Source of the DNA: Planctomycetota bacterium
GTDB taxonomy: Bacteria; Planctomycetota; Phycisphaerae; WQYP01
Assembly: GCA_021852225.1 (NCBI GenBank)
Contig: JAJZOA010000153.1
Span: forward strand, 1 to 19,608
DNA length: 19,608 bases
Direction of reading: 5' to 3'
Shown: piece after piece, positions 1-7,177 of the stretch
Layout: each line of letters starts with the position of its first letter
Numbering within the stretch: position 1 is the first letter of the stretch
Program-made: the position numbers and the translations under genes
Notes under the pieces: model-generated
What the model was told of the DNA's origin: nothing
Databases searched by the model: none
What the model saw: only the letters and a program-made list of their open reading frames with translations

Positions 1-84
1 GTTGAATAATTCCACCGGCCAATGGGTATGGGTCAAGTGGGTCCGATAGTCGATCTGACGAGCCCCCAGACAGGCCTCAATCAT
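1..84 (-). CDS. Partial unknown protein, N-terminal 28 codons, runs off left edge
   Basis: An open frame starts with ATG at 84 and reads leftward for 28 codons without a stop to the window edge. A good Shine-Dalgarno sequence (GGAG, 94-91) lies 6 bases before the ATG, which is the main reason to call it real. The peptide begins MIEACLGARQIDYR and contains an unusual THLTHTHW stretch; it has no hydrophobic signal peptide, so a cytoplasmic product is likely. I do not recognise the family. It is divergent from the tRNA gene at 226. Only the first residues are visible, so nothing can be said about function. Confidence 0.5.
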   Translation of the reverse strand, partial: MIEACLGARQIDYRTHLTHTHWPVELFN

Positions 85-163
85 ACTTCTCTCCAACGCT
101 TAATAATGGCAGACCGCGTATGCGGTGGTGTGGGTTGCGGGGCCTGCGCCCGGATTCGCCCGT

Positions 164-191
164 TTGACCATGGGCCGGCCTATGGGATAAA
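164..191 (+). promoter_or_regulatory. Candidate sigma70-type promoter for tRNA-Gln
   Basis: TTGACC (164-169) resembles the -35 consensus. After a 16-base spacer, GATAAA (186-191) matches the -10 consensus at four positions. The predicted transcription start near 197-199 would give a leader of about 28 bases before the tRNA, containing the inverted repeat at 203-225. No other promoter-like pair is as close to the tRNA. Confidence 0.45.
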
Positions 192-202
192 GTGTACGGC
201 TC

Positions 203-225
203 AAACGATTTAAGCCGAATCGTTT
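203..225. repeat. Perfect 8-bp inverted repeat abutting the tRNA 5' end
   Basis: AAACGATT (203-210) and AATCGTTT (218-225) are perfect inverted repeats separated by a 7-base loop. The right arm ends one base before the first base of the mature tRNA. In RNA it would form a hairpin in the 5' leader directly next to the RNase P cleavage site. It is AT-rich, has no U-tract of its own and is unlikely to be a strong terminator. It could be a leader structure, the end of the divergent control region, or an operator. Confidence 0.5.
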
Positions 226-296
226 TGGGGGATGGTGTAACGGTAGCACAGCAGATTTTGGTTCTGCTTGTTCTGGTTCGAATCCAGATCCCCCAG
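226..296 (+). tRNA. tRNA-Gln, anticodon TTG
   Basis: A complete cloverleaf can be folded by eye. The acceptor stem is TGGGGGA (226-232) with TCCCCCA (289-295) and G296 as discriminator. The D stem is GTG (235-237) with CAC (247-249) around a loop containing GG. The anticodon stem is GCAGA (251-255) with TCTGC (263-267), and the seven-base loop carries TTG at 258-260. The T stem is TCTGG (272-276) with CCAGA (284-288) and the loop is TTCGAAT. Anticodon UUG decodes CAA and, by wobble, CAG, so this is glutamine tRNA. CCA is not encoded and must be added after transcription. Confidence 0.97.
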
Positions 297-390
297 TTTC
301 CGCAAAAATCCTTCATTTTGGTCTGGCACCTCTGCCTGCCTATGATGCCATACCGAACCATCCGGAAGAAGTAGCAACAGGACGGCACCC

Positions 391-1605
391 ATGATCACTA
401 ATTTTGATATTGCCGTCGTTGGTGGTGGCCCCGCCGGCGCGGCCGCCGCCGCCATGCTGGCTCGCGGCGGATTGAGCGTGGTCCTTTTTGAACAAAAGCT
501 TTTTCCACGGCAGAAGGTGTGCGGTGAATTTGTCTCCACCGGTGCGCGTCCGGTGCTCAAGCGACTGGGAATCCTTCAAGCCTTTGACGCCATTGCCGGA
601 CCACCCCTGCAGCGGATGGTCGCATTTCCGGCGGCGGGCCACGCACTGGAATGCGCGCTGCCCGCCGATGGCGGTGGGAATTTTGCCCGCGCTCTGTCGC
701 GAGATCGGTTTGATCAGCTAATTCTGACAGCCGCACGTGACAGTGGCGTTCAGATTATACAACCGGCCCACGTCGAAGGCATTCAACGCGCCAAAGACCA
801 CGGCTTTTCGCTGACGCTGCATCATGCGTCAGAATTTCACGCGAAAGTTATTATTGTGGCCGATGGCAAACCGATTGGCCAACAGCCGCGGATGGCACCC
901 CCCATAGCGGAGGTTACCGGTGGCGTGAAGGATTCGCGACCGTCGGCATCGTCCGGCTTTCTGGGCTTTAAGGCACATTTTTCCAATTGCGATATGCCGG
1001 ATGATGTCACGGTGATTGCCGGTGCAGGCAAAATATACGCCGGCCTATTGCGCACCAGTGACGCGATTGAACAATATGGCGCACCGGCAAAAACATATAA
1101 TCTGGCCTTTGCCGCACATCAGAGTCTGTTGGAACACTTCCGCGGAGCTGACGACTTGTTGAATTACCTACTGGCGGAAAATCGCGGGCTTTGGCGCATC
1201 ATGCGGCACGGTATCCGACGGGATAAATGGTACTCCTGCGGTCCCATGCGGCCGGGTGTACGGCGTTTGTATCACGACGGCTGCTTCCATGCGGGCAATT
1301 CCGCTGGAGAAGTTCACGCACTTATCGGCGAAGGGATGACCTTGGCCCTGCGCAGTGCCCGCCTGCTGGCCGAAAAGTTAATCACCGGGCGGGCCGACGG
1401 TCTGTCACTTGGGGCAATCGGCCAGTCGTATGAACAGGCCTGGTACCGGGAATTCACCAGCCGACTGGATGCGGGAAATCTATTTTCCAACCTGTTGATG
1501 CGGCCCATTCTTGGTAGTCTTACCGCCGATGCGTTGAATACATTTCCGGAAATTTTGTATGCTGCAGTCGGTTTTTCCGGCAAATCTTCGACCAGAGTGG
1601 TATAA
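391..1605 (+). CDS. FAD-dependent oxidoreductase, geranylgeranyl-reductase-like
   Basis: A 404-residue flavoprotein. Residues 6-16 form the N-terminal Rossmann FAD-binding motif (DIAVVGGGPAG, with G11, G13 and G16), and an acidic residue follows the second strand (LFEQ). KVCGEFVS near residue 50 matches the CGE-F-S segment of the geranylgeranyl reductase/FAD-monooxygenase family. The second FAD motif near residue 300 reads HAGNSAGEVHALIGEGM, where the usual GD is replaced by GN. The family acts on isoprenoid, polyketide or lipid substrates; the substrate here cannot be deduced. No signal peptide or membrane segment is seen. The start is ATG 391, preceded by AGGA (379-382) eight bases upstream. 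The gene follows the tRNA by 94 bases and stands alone on its strand. Confidence 0.85.
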   Translation: MITNFDIAVVGGGPAGAAAAAMLARGGLSVVLFEQKLFPRQKVCGEFVSTGARPVLKRLGILQAFDAIAGPPLQRMVAFPAAGHALECALPADGGGNFARALSRDRFDQLILTAARDSGVQIIQPAHVEGIQRAKDHGFSLTLHHASEFHAKVIIVADGKPIGQQPRMAPPIAEVTGGVKDSRPSASSGFLGFKAHFSNCDMPDDVTVIAGAGKIYAGLLRTSDAIEQYGAPAKTYNLAFAAHQSLLEHFRGADDLLNYLLAENRGLWRIMRHGIRRDKWYSCGPMRPGVRRLYHDGCFHAGNSAGEVHALIGEGMTLALRSARLLAEKLITGRADGLSLGAIGQSYEQAWYREFTSRLDAGNLFSNLLMRPILGSLTADALNTFPEILYAAVGFSGKSSTRVV

Positions 1606-1855
1606 AGCTGGCGGTTCGGCGGCGTAACCACCAAAATCCGCGATCACCTTGTTCATGGCTGTGCATCAGGATGCTGGCCGGGAGGCTCACTTTTCCGAGG
1701 GCTGGGTGAACCGCAACCCAATCACTTCTTTTGAACTCGTCGGCATCCCGCCCCAACTCATGGCAGACCAATTCCAGGAATGTGGCGTTATACACATTCT
1801 CCGGCTGCGTTCGCCCCCAGACGCGCGCAAGCTCCGCCTCACATTTTTTTATCAC
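1520..1855 (-). other. Unrecognised ORF or gene remnant, convergent with the FAD gene
   Basis: An open frame from GTG 1855 to a stop at 1520 gives 111 residues. The part from about 1855 to 1640 has coding-like composition, with many G or C third positions and an ordinary mix of acidic and hydrophobic residues (for example YNATFLELVCHELGRDADEF). The last 86 bases run antisense through the end of the FAD gene, which suggests the original end has been lost. No Shine-Dalgarno sequence precedes the GTG. It could be a small gene or a decayed fragment; I recognise no family. The rest of 1606-2019 holds no other gene, apart from a possible -10 box (TACAAT, 1966-1971) for the downstream pseudogene. 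Confidence 0.25.
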
Positions 1856-2019
1856 GAATCCGGTCTTTACTTACAAATAATTCTTGCGATCCGGTGGCCT
1901 TAGCTGCCAAACAAATGAGCCTGCTGCACAGACCCGGCGCTTTAGGTCGGCAGAAAATGCACGGGTACAATGATGTAAACCGTGGATGCCTCTTTTAGTG
2001 TTTTAAAGGTAATGCGAAA

Positions 2020-2644
2020 ATGAAACAATTTTCACGACGTAGTTTACTCGCGGGGCTGGCGGCGACGGACGTTGCTTCCCGCAGTGAAGTCGTGAAGAGC
2101 AGCGCGACGCTGGCGGCTGGCTCGGTGAAGGGCGAACCCGCTGGGCCCAATAAACCAAACCCTTCGCCGACCGCGCGCCAAGTCGCGGCGGAAAAGTTGC
2201 TGGCCTATTTTCACGGGGTGGCCCCTCGACTGTTACGCCCGGCGCAGGGGATATTGCGTCATCCGAGCATTTCTCCAAGCTTGCCGGGGAAAGCCTATTC
2301 CACCCAATTGTGGGACTGGGACACCTTATGGACAAGTATAGGGCTCTTTCGATCCGCCCAACTGGCGGGCGACCGTGATCTGTTAAAAAACATTGGACGC
2401 CATGTGCGGGGAAGGCTGCTGAATTTTTTCGACCATCAAGCCAAGGATGGACGGATAGCCATTATGATTGACGTTGCAAATCCGGATCCTTTGAGGTGTC
2501 ACGTCCTGATATAGGTTGTCACTTTTGGCATCAGACCTTGCAACCAGTGGATCATTAAATGAATATTATGACCCCGATACCGGCGCTCCGTTAAGTCATC
2601 GGGGCTTTAGAAATTGGAATATGCTGGCGCTGGAGATGGCGTAG
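2020..2644 (+). pseudogene. Decayed secreted glycoside hydrolase (MGH1-like, six-hairpin family)
   Basis: The first frame (2020-2514) starts with a Tat-like signal (SRRSLLAG near residue 6). It continues into a glycosidase-like N-terminal part with YSTQLWDWDTLW and then DGRIAIMIDVANPDP, before stopping soon after. From about 2520 a different frame reads SLNEYYDPDTG followed by RGFRNWNMLALEM and a stop at 2642-2644. That is the typical C-terminal end of MGH1-like/trehalase-type (alpha/alpha)6-barrel hydrolases. The two ends lie almost side by side, so about 300 residues between them, including most of the barrel, are missing and the frame has shifted. Such enzymes normally have around 450-550 residues. 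The start at ATG 2020 has an AAGG-type ribosome site. It is not expected to make an active enzyme. Family assignment is from remembered motifs. Confidence 0.8.
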
Positions 2645-2941
2645 CCAGCCGATAAACAATTGTTGGCCGCCTTGGTGCCGGGGAAACGGCCTGGCTGCCC
2701 GCGCGACCAGGGTCAGGGCACTCGAGTCTGGCCACGCGTCAGTTGGTGTATATATCCGCGCGCGAACGACGTACAACGTGTCGTTCGATAAATTCATGGA
2801 ACTCTATCACGCGATGAACGTCCACGTCGGCATTGGAGTTAGGTAACGCCACGGCCCGGCAACAATCAATTTTTTGGTTGACGTCAAATTCGCGGGACAG
2901 GAATGCGGCGGCTTTATGCCGGCCGCCCAAATTTTCCATTT
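2645..2941. other. No confident gene; probable decayed sequence
   Basis: This stretch lies between the pseudogene stop and the PAP2 stop. Short open frames exist on both strands, such as 2739-2939 on the minus strand, but they lack ribosome sites, recognisable motifs and clear starts, and each is interrupted. It may be the remains of a gene downstream of the glycosidase pseudogene. No terminator with a T-run was seen. Confidence 0.4.
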
Positions 2942-3724
2942 TCAGGTTTGCCGCTGGCGCGTTTCGTTATCGGTAAAAATCCAGGCCTGCCATTGCCTGG
3001 GAAACAATGCGATGAGTTTTCCGGGCCAACCCAGCCAAAGCGCGGTCCTGACCACGATGACCGCCAGCAAACCGCCTGCGACAACATCCGAAGGAAAATG
3101 CGCATGCCGCATGACACGCTGCCATGCCACCACCAGGCCCATAAAATAGAACAATCCACGCCCGCGCGGATAAAACCAGGAAAGGCCCGCCGCCAGGGCG
3201 AACGCCCCGCTGGTGTGTGCGCTGGGGAAGGATTGATATGATGCGCCATGACCGAAGCCATACGCCGGGCCAAGAAAGTGATACAGACCGTTATGCAAAA
3301 CCCATGGTCTGGTGCGGCCGAAAAGTCCCTTAAATAAATAACAGCACGCCACGGCACTTAAACAACCAGTGGCCAAGGCAATCGCCCGCCGCCGTCCCTG
3401 AGGGTCAATAAGCGCAACAGCCAGTATCACAATGACCGAACAGGTCCACTGACCAAACTGCATGGCCCAGATCAATTCCAGATTCACATCTGACTTGAAG
3501 ACTACCGGATGCTGATACAACCAACGGGCAATCGGCGTATCGAAAACGAATGCGACGGCCAGAAGAAGAAGCACTGCGGTTAATTTAAGGTATCGCGGCC
3601 ATGCCAGATCAAATTGCCACGGTGCGGGTTGATACCAGGGAGCCGGTTTGCCAGCCGGGTCGGTCAGGTTTTTTTCAGGACCAGGCGAATGGCCAGTGAC
3701 AGATTGCGGATCATTTTGTTCCAT
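2942..3724 (-). CDS. PAP2-family membrane phosphatase
   Basis: A 260-residue integral membrane protein of the type 2 phosphatidic acid phosphatase superfamily, whose members hydrolyse lipid phosphates or undecaprenyl pyrophosphate. All three signature motifs are present: K132-x6-R139-P140 (KGLFGRTRP), PSAH at 167-170, and R203-x5-H209-x3-D213 (the usual SR is QR here). Several hydrophobic segments surround them (about 48-62, 95-106, 117-131, 173-186, 190-201, 214-230). The proline-rich first 40 residues are hydrophilic and probably cytoplasmic. The start is ATG 3724; no Shine-Dalgarno sequence is present, and a promoter ends six bases upstream. It is divergent from the GH28 gene. The substrate cannot be fixed from sequence. 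Confidence 0.9.
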   Translation of the reverse strand: MEQNDPQSVTGHSPGPEKNLTDPAGKPAPWYQPAPWQFDLAWPRYLKLTAVLLLLAVAFVFDTPIARWLYQHPVVFKSDVNLELIWAMQFGQWTCSVIVILAVALIDPQGRRRAIALATGCLSAVACCYLFKGLFGRTRPWVLHNGLYHFLGPAYGFGHGASYQSFPSAHTSGAFALAAGLSWFYPRGRGLFYFMGLVVAWQRVMRHAHFPSDVVAGGLLAVIVVRTALWLGWPGKLIALFPRQWQAWIFTDNETRQRQT

Positions 3725-3730
3725 AATTCG

Positions 3731-3759
3731 TGAATAAACAACCGGCTTGCGTTTGTCAA
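3731..3759 (-). promoter_or_regulatory. Promoter of the PAP2 gene, predicted leaderless
   Basis: On the minus strand a perfect TTGACA (3759-3754), a 17-base spacer and TATTCA (3736-3731) form a -35/-10 pair. Only six bases (CGAATT) separate the -10 from ATG 3724, so transcription should begin at or next to the start codon. The lack of a Shine-Dalgarno sequence fits this. The promoter lies upstream of the GH28 start at 3867, supporting that shorter start. Confidence 0.55.
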
Positions 3760-3830
3760 GAAGCTTTTCGCCAACCCCATTTCAATTCGATCAGGCGGAA
3801 CGCGTGAAGCCCGTCGGCGATTTGCGGTTA

Positions 3831-3860
3831 TGGTACAATTCCACCGGTCCAGTCAGGAGA
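3831..3860 (+). promoter_or_regulatory. Extended -10 promoter and ribosome site of the GH28 gene
   Basis: TGGTACAAT (3831-3839) is an extended -10 element (TGn plus TACAAT). No good -35 is seen at 17 bases, which is usual for extended -10 promoters. Transcription would start near 3846. AGGAGA (3855-3860) then lies six bases before the in-frame GTG at 3867. An out-of-frame ATG at 3862-3864 is too close to this site to be used well. Confidence 0.55.
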
Positions 3861-3866
3861 AATGAC

Positions 3867-5846
3867 GTGCCGACAATATCGCGTGTGCTGTTATGCGTAT
3901 GGGCACCACTTGCCTTTTTCTGCTGTCTGACGCAAGCCTGCGGGGACGGCGGATTGCGTGCCACAGCGCCCGCGTCAAGCACGCCGCGCTGGAACAGGGC
4001 ACTATATCACCACATTCTGGCCAAGATTCATCCACCGACATTCCCCGACCGCCAATTCAGTGTGACCGCATATGGCGCGATTGCCGACGGCACCACCAAC
4101 TGCCGCTTCGCATTTGAACGGGCTATTGAGGCCTGCCATAAAGCGGGCGGCGGAACGGTGCAGGTGGCCGCCGGCACTTACATCTGCAATGGCTCTATCC
4201 GGCTTTTATCCAACGTGAATCTGCATGTGCAAGCCGGCGCGGTGGTGCGATTCGGATTAAATCCGGCGGACTATCTGGTACCTTATGGCCCGCACAAAGG
4301 TTGTGTGCTGGTGCGTTACGAAGGGGTTTGGATTTACAACTACGAGCCGCTGATTTACGCCATCCGCCAACGGAATATTGCCATTACCGGGCGGGGCATA
4401 TTCGGTGGCGGACGCAATCGGCCGCACTCGCCGTGGCTCCGGTGGTACAAAAGTCAGCTTAAGAAGAAGTGGGCGGACCGCAAACTGGTTCGCGCAATGG
4501 CCAATCATCTGCCCGCGATGCGGAAGCGGGTCATGGGACCGGGATACCACCTGATGCCGGAATTCTGTGATCTGGAATTCTGCCGGAATATTCTGATCAG
4601 TGGCGTTACATTCCGTCACTCACCGTTCTGGACGATTCACCCCTGTTTCTGCAGCAATGTCACCATTCAACATGTGCTGGTACACAACAACAGGCTGAAT
4701 ATGGACGACGGAATTGATCTGGATTCCTCGCAAGAGGTGCTGGTTCAGAAATGCCATATCCGCACGGATGATGACAATATTGTGATCAAAAGTGGAAAAA
4801 ATGCCGACGGCTGGGCGGTCAATGGGGGTCGCCCAACGGAAAATGTTGTTATTCAAAACAACTGGCTTTCACATAACATCGGATTCGGCAGTGAAATGTC
4901 CGGCGGAATCCGCGACGTGTGCGCGCTGAACAATACATTCGGCAATGGTGCCAATATTATTTTCATGAAATGGGGCGGACGACGCGGCGGATTCATACGC
5001 CATATTTATTTTCGCGGCATCACGGCAAAAAATGCCCGTTCCATGGCGGATCAGGCGGTCAATTGGGCCGGGAAATACAAGCTGCCGGACGCCGGTTTTG
5101 CTCCGGATATTCGGGACTGGTCGATATCGCGGGTCAAGATTGGGCGAATCAGTCAGTCGCCACCCAGAGGCGCAGGCCACTTTTCCCCGCAACCGGTCGC
5201 GGCAATGTTGAACCTTCAACCGGTGCCCATGGCGAACATCCGGTTCAGTCAGGTGAAAATTCAACATATTCAACCCGGTCTTATCGGATTCTGGTTTAAA
5301 AATGCGGCTGATCTTCATTTTCACAACGTTCGATTAAACGGCCATCCCATCGTCAACCTGCATCCATCGGTGCACAAGGTTGGCGGAATGCTTCTTCTGC
5401 GATGGCGGCCTAACTCCGCCGCGGCCGGTTATGCCATTTATATAAACGGCCGATGTGTGGCCCTGACGCATGACCGACTTGAGCAGACGTGGCAGATACG
5501 CCATCCGCGGCCATCGGCAAAACCCTGCTATTTCGGCGTTGGTATGATCAGTAAAAGCGATCGCCCGTTGCTGATTCAGAATGTTCCATATGCATTCTTT
5601 CTTCCCCCGGCCACTGGCGTGCTGCGTAAGCGGCTTGCCATGGCCGAACAGCTTTTTGCAAAGGTCTGGCACGCACCGGCCACGGTTCCCGCGAAATATG
5701 GGCCGCCGCAGCGATCCATATCCAACCTTTATTACTGGATTCACGCGGCACGACTGGTGCTGGATAACCGGGCTGCGACCAACGCTATGGTAAACATGAC
5801 GCAGGATCGCCTGAATCTGGCCATTCAGCAAGTCAACAACCGATAA
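3867..5846 (+). CDS. Secreted GH28 polygalacturonase-like glycoside hydrolase
   Basis: A 659-residue exported enzyme of glycoside hydrolase family 28, which cleaves galacturonan-type or related polysaccharides with inversion. A signal peptide covers about residues 1-25 (hydrophobic LLCVWAPLAFFCCLTQA). A right-handed parallel beta-helix begins with FSVTAYGAIADG. Catalytic-region motifs are NMDDGIDLDSS (from residue 278), TDDDN (D301-D303), FGSEMSGG, and a later lysine in IIFMKWGG. After about residue 490 comes a beta-rich, possibly FN3-like segment (LLLRWRPN... AGYAIYING), then a helical tail. The frame is open back to ATG 3747, but the start was set at GTG 3867, which has a good ribosome site, a proper signal peptide and its own promoter. 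The extra 40 codons would cross the PAP2 promoter. Substrate is inferred only at family level. Confidence 0.88.
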   Translation: MPTISRVLLCVWAPLAFFCCLTQACGDGGLRATAPASSTPRWNRALYHHILAKIHPPTFPDRQFSVTAYGAIADGTTNCRFAFERAIEACHKAGGGTVQVAAGTYICNGSIRLLSNVNLHVQAGAVVRFGLNPADYLVPYGPHKGCVLVRYEGVWIYNYEPLIYAIRQRNIAITGRGIFGGGRNRPHSPWLRWYKSQLKKKWADRKLVRAMANHLPAMRKRVMGPGYHLMPEFCDLEFCRNILISGVTFRHSPFWTIHPCFCSNVTIQHVLVHNNRLNMDDGIDLDSSQEVLVQKCHIRTDDDNIVIKSGKNADGWAVNGGRPTENVVIQNNWLSHNIGFGSEMSGGIRDVCALNNTFGNGANIIFMKWGGRRGGFIRHIYFRGITAKNARSMADQAVNWAGKYKLPDAGFAPDIRDWSISRVKIGRISQSPPRGAGHFSPQPVAAMLNLQPVPMANIRFSQVKIQHIQPGLIGFWFKNAADLHFHNVRLNGHPIVNLHPSVHKVGGMLLLRWRPNSAAAGYAIYINGRCVALTHDRLEQTWQIRHPRPSAKPCYFGVGMISKSDRPLLIQNVPYAFFLPPATGVLRKRLAMAEQLFAKVWHAPATVPAKYGPPQRSISNLYYWIHAARLVLDNRAATNAMVNMTQDRLNLAIQQVNNR

Positions 5847-6088
5847 CACCATGTTGGCAGAACCGGTTGATGTCCGGCTTCCGCCGATTGGCCCTCAGGT
5901 GTCGGGCGTTTGGTGCCAAGCACCCCAGACAGCAAGACAGGCCGCTTGCGACAAAAAAAAGTGCACCTGCTGCAACTAAACCGTGAACCAAGCGTGCGGA
6001 AACAGGACGGCTTGGATGGGCGGCGAGATTGGATATCCGGCCCGCGAATGAAAAAGCGATCTTGCCGGAAACTTTAGCCCCAAGAAAG

Positions 6089-7057
6089 ATGAAAATGCCG
6101 ACCGGGCTGATTATCACGGGAATGCACCGCAGCGGCACATCCGCCATGGCGCGGGTTTGCAATCTGCTGGGCATGGATGTTGGCCAACGTGTGGTCGGCA
6201 GTGACGCATTTAATCCGACCGGTCATTGGGAACATGCCATGACGGTGGCGCTTAACCGCCGCGTTTTACGCAGTATGGGGGGATCGTCGGGCTGGGTGAA
6301 ATCGCTTTTAACGGAGCGACTCAATTCGGCCAGTCAGTCGGAATTTGAAGATCAGATTAAAGGATTGATTCGGGCCGATTTTTCCGAATCCGCGCTATGG
6401 GGAATCAAGGATCCCGAAATCAGTCGCCTCTGCCCATTGTGGATATCCGCACTGGCAAGGCTGAATATAACCCCGCGATTTATTCTGATGGTGCGCCATC
6501 CTCTGGAAGTTGCGGCGTCCCTGCAGCGCCGCAATCAGTTCAGCCTGCGGAAATCGCTGCTGCTCTGGCTGCGCTACAATCTGGAAATGGAACAGGCCAC
6601 ACACAAACTGCCACGAACCATCGTTTCGTCAAGCCAATTTGTCGCAAATTGGCAAGCGGCGATTAATAAAATTCAATGCGATTGCCATTTCCATTTTCCG
6701 GGCCTGAATTCCACAAATGCCGGTATGGTTGACGCATTTCTGAATGACCGCCTCTGGCACCACAAAAGTACCTCACAATCGGGTGAAACAACGGGCATTG
6801 CCGACCTGGCCCTTCGGGCCTATGCGGCACTGCTGGCACCAGACACAAACGCGGCCACCACCGAACTGGCAAGTGTTACGCGTTCATTAGCGGTGGCCGA
6901 CGCCCACATTGAGCGGTCCATTCTGCCCGCGGCATTCGACCCGCTGACACGCGATATTGGCAAGGTTTATATGGGAGAGCGGCTTAAATATCTGGTGCGG
7001 CCTTCCAGACGAATTCTGAACGGCACGGCCGCAATTGCAGCCATGTTTTTCGGCTGA
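6089..7057 (+). CDS. PAPS-dependent sulfotransferase family protein
   Basis: A 322-residue protein of the P-loop sulfotransferase superfamily, which transfers sulfate from PAPS to carbohydrate or other acceptors. The 5'-phosphosulfate loop is TGMHRSGTSAM (residues 10-20), followed by the family-typical FNPTGHWEH. The 3'-phosphate site appears as LMVRHPLEVAASL about 120 residues later. No signal peptide is present, so it is probably cytoplasmic. ATG 6089 was chosen because it places the P-loop at the usual short distance from the N terminus; ATG 6095 and TTG 6029 are alternatives. It lies 242 bases after the GH28 gene, and that gap shows a run of eight A at about 5954 but no gene or clear terminator. 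Its position between two glycosidases suggests a glycan acceptor, which is inference. Confidence 0.85.
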   Translation: MKMPTGLIITGMHRSGTSAMARVCNLLGMDVGQRVVGSDAFNPTGHWEHAMTVALNRRVLRSMGGSSGWVKSLLTERLNSASQSEFEDQIKGLIRADFSESALWGIKDPEISRLCPLWISALARLNITPRFILMVRHPLEVAASLQRRNQFSLRKSLLLWLRYNLEMEQATHKLPRTIVSSSQFVANWQAAINKIQCDCHFHFPGLNSTNAGMVDAFLNDRLWHHKSTSQSGETTGIADLALRAYAALLAPDTNAATTELASVTRSLAVADAHIERSILPAAFDPLTRDIGKVYMGERLKYLVRPSRRILNGTAAIAAMFFG

Positions 7058-7164
7058 CGACCAGTCACGCGACGAATCTGAGGCTGGCCAGGTATTGACA
7101 CAAAACGACGTGCGAGGCTGCGAGGCGTTATGCGTCAATGACTGTTTTTTTTCGGTTCAGACAT

Positions 7165-7170
7165 TATACT
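7165..7170 (+). promoter_or_regulatory. -10 box of the GH128 gene, predicted leaderless
   Basis: TATACT (7165-7170) matches the -10 consensus at five positions and ends seven bases before ATG 7178. No Shine-Dalgarno sequence is present in between. The expected transcription start falls at or just before the ATG. The -35 region at a 17-base spacing is poor. Confidence 0.45.
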
Positions 7171-7177
7171 CCATCGA

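Noticed and set aside
22..213. A 63-residue plus-strand ORF before the tRNA
   Set aside because: It overlaps the minus-strand partial gene with a good ribosome site, and also the tRNA promoter and part of the inverted repeat; it shows no motif of its own.
1609..1633. An imperfect hairpin just after the FAD oxidoreductase stop
   Set aside because: The stem has a C-A mismatch and no T-run follows, so a terminator call is not supported.
5833..6174. A 113-residue minus-strand ORF with a hydrophobic stretch and cysteines
   Set aside because: It overlaps the GH28 end and the P-loop region of the sulfotransferase in antisense and has no convincing ribosome site; the hydrophobic part is probably chance.
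7095..7100. A perfect TTGACA before the GH128 gene
   Set aside because: No -10 box lies at 15-19 bases from it; the TATACT near the start codon is 64 bases away.
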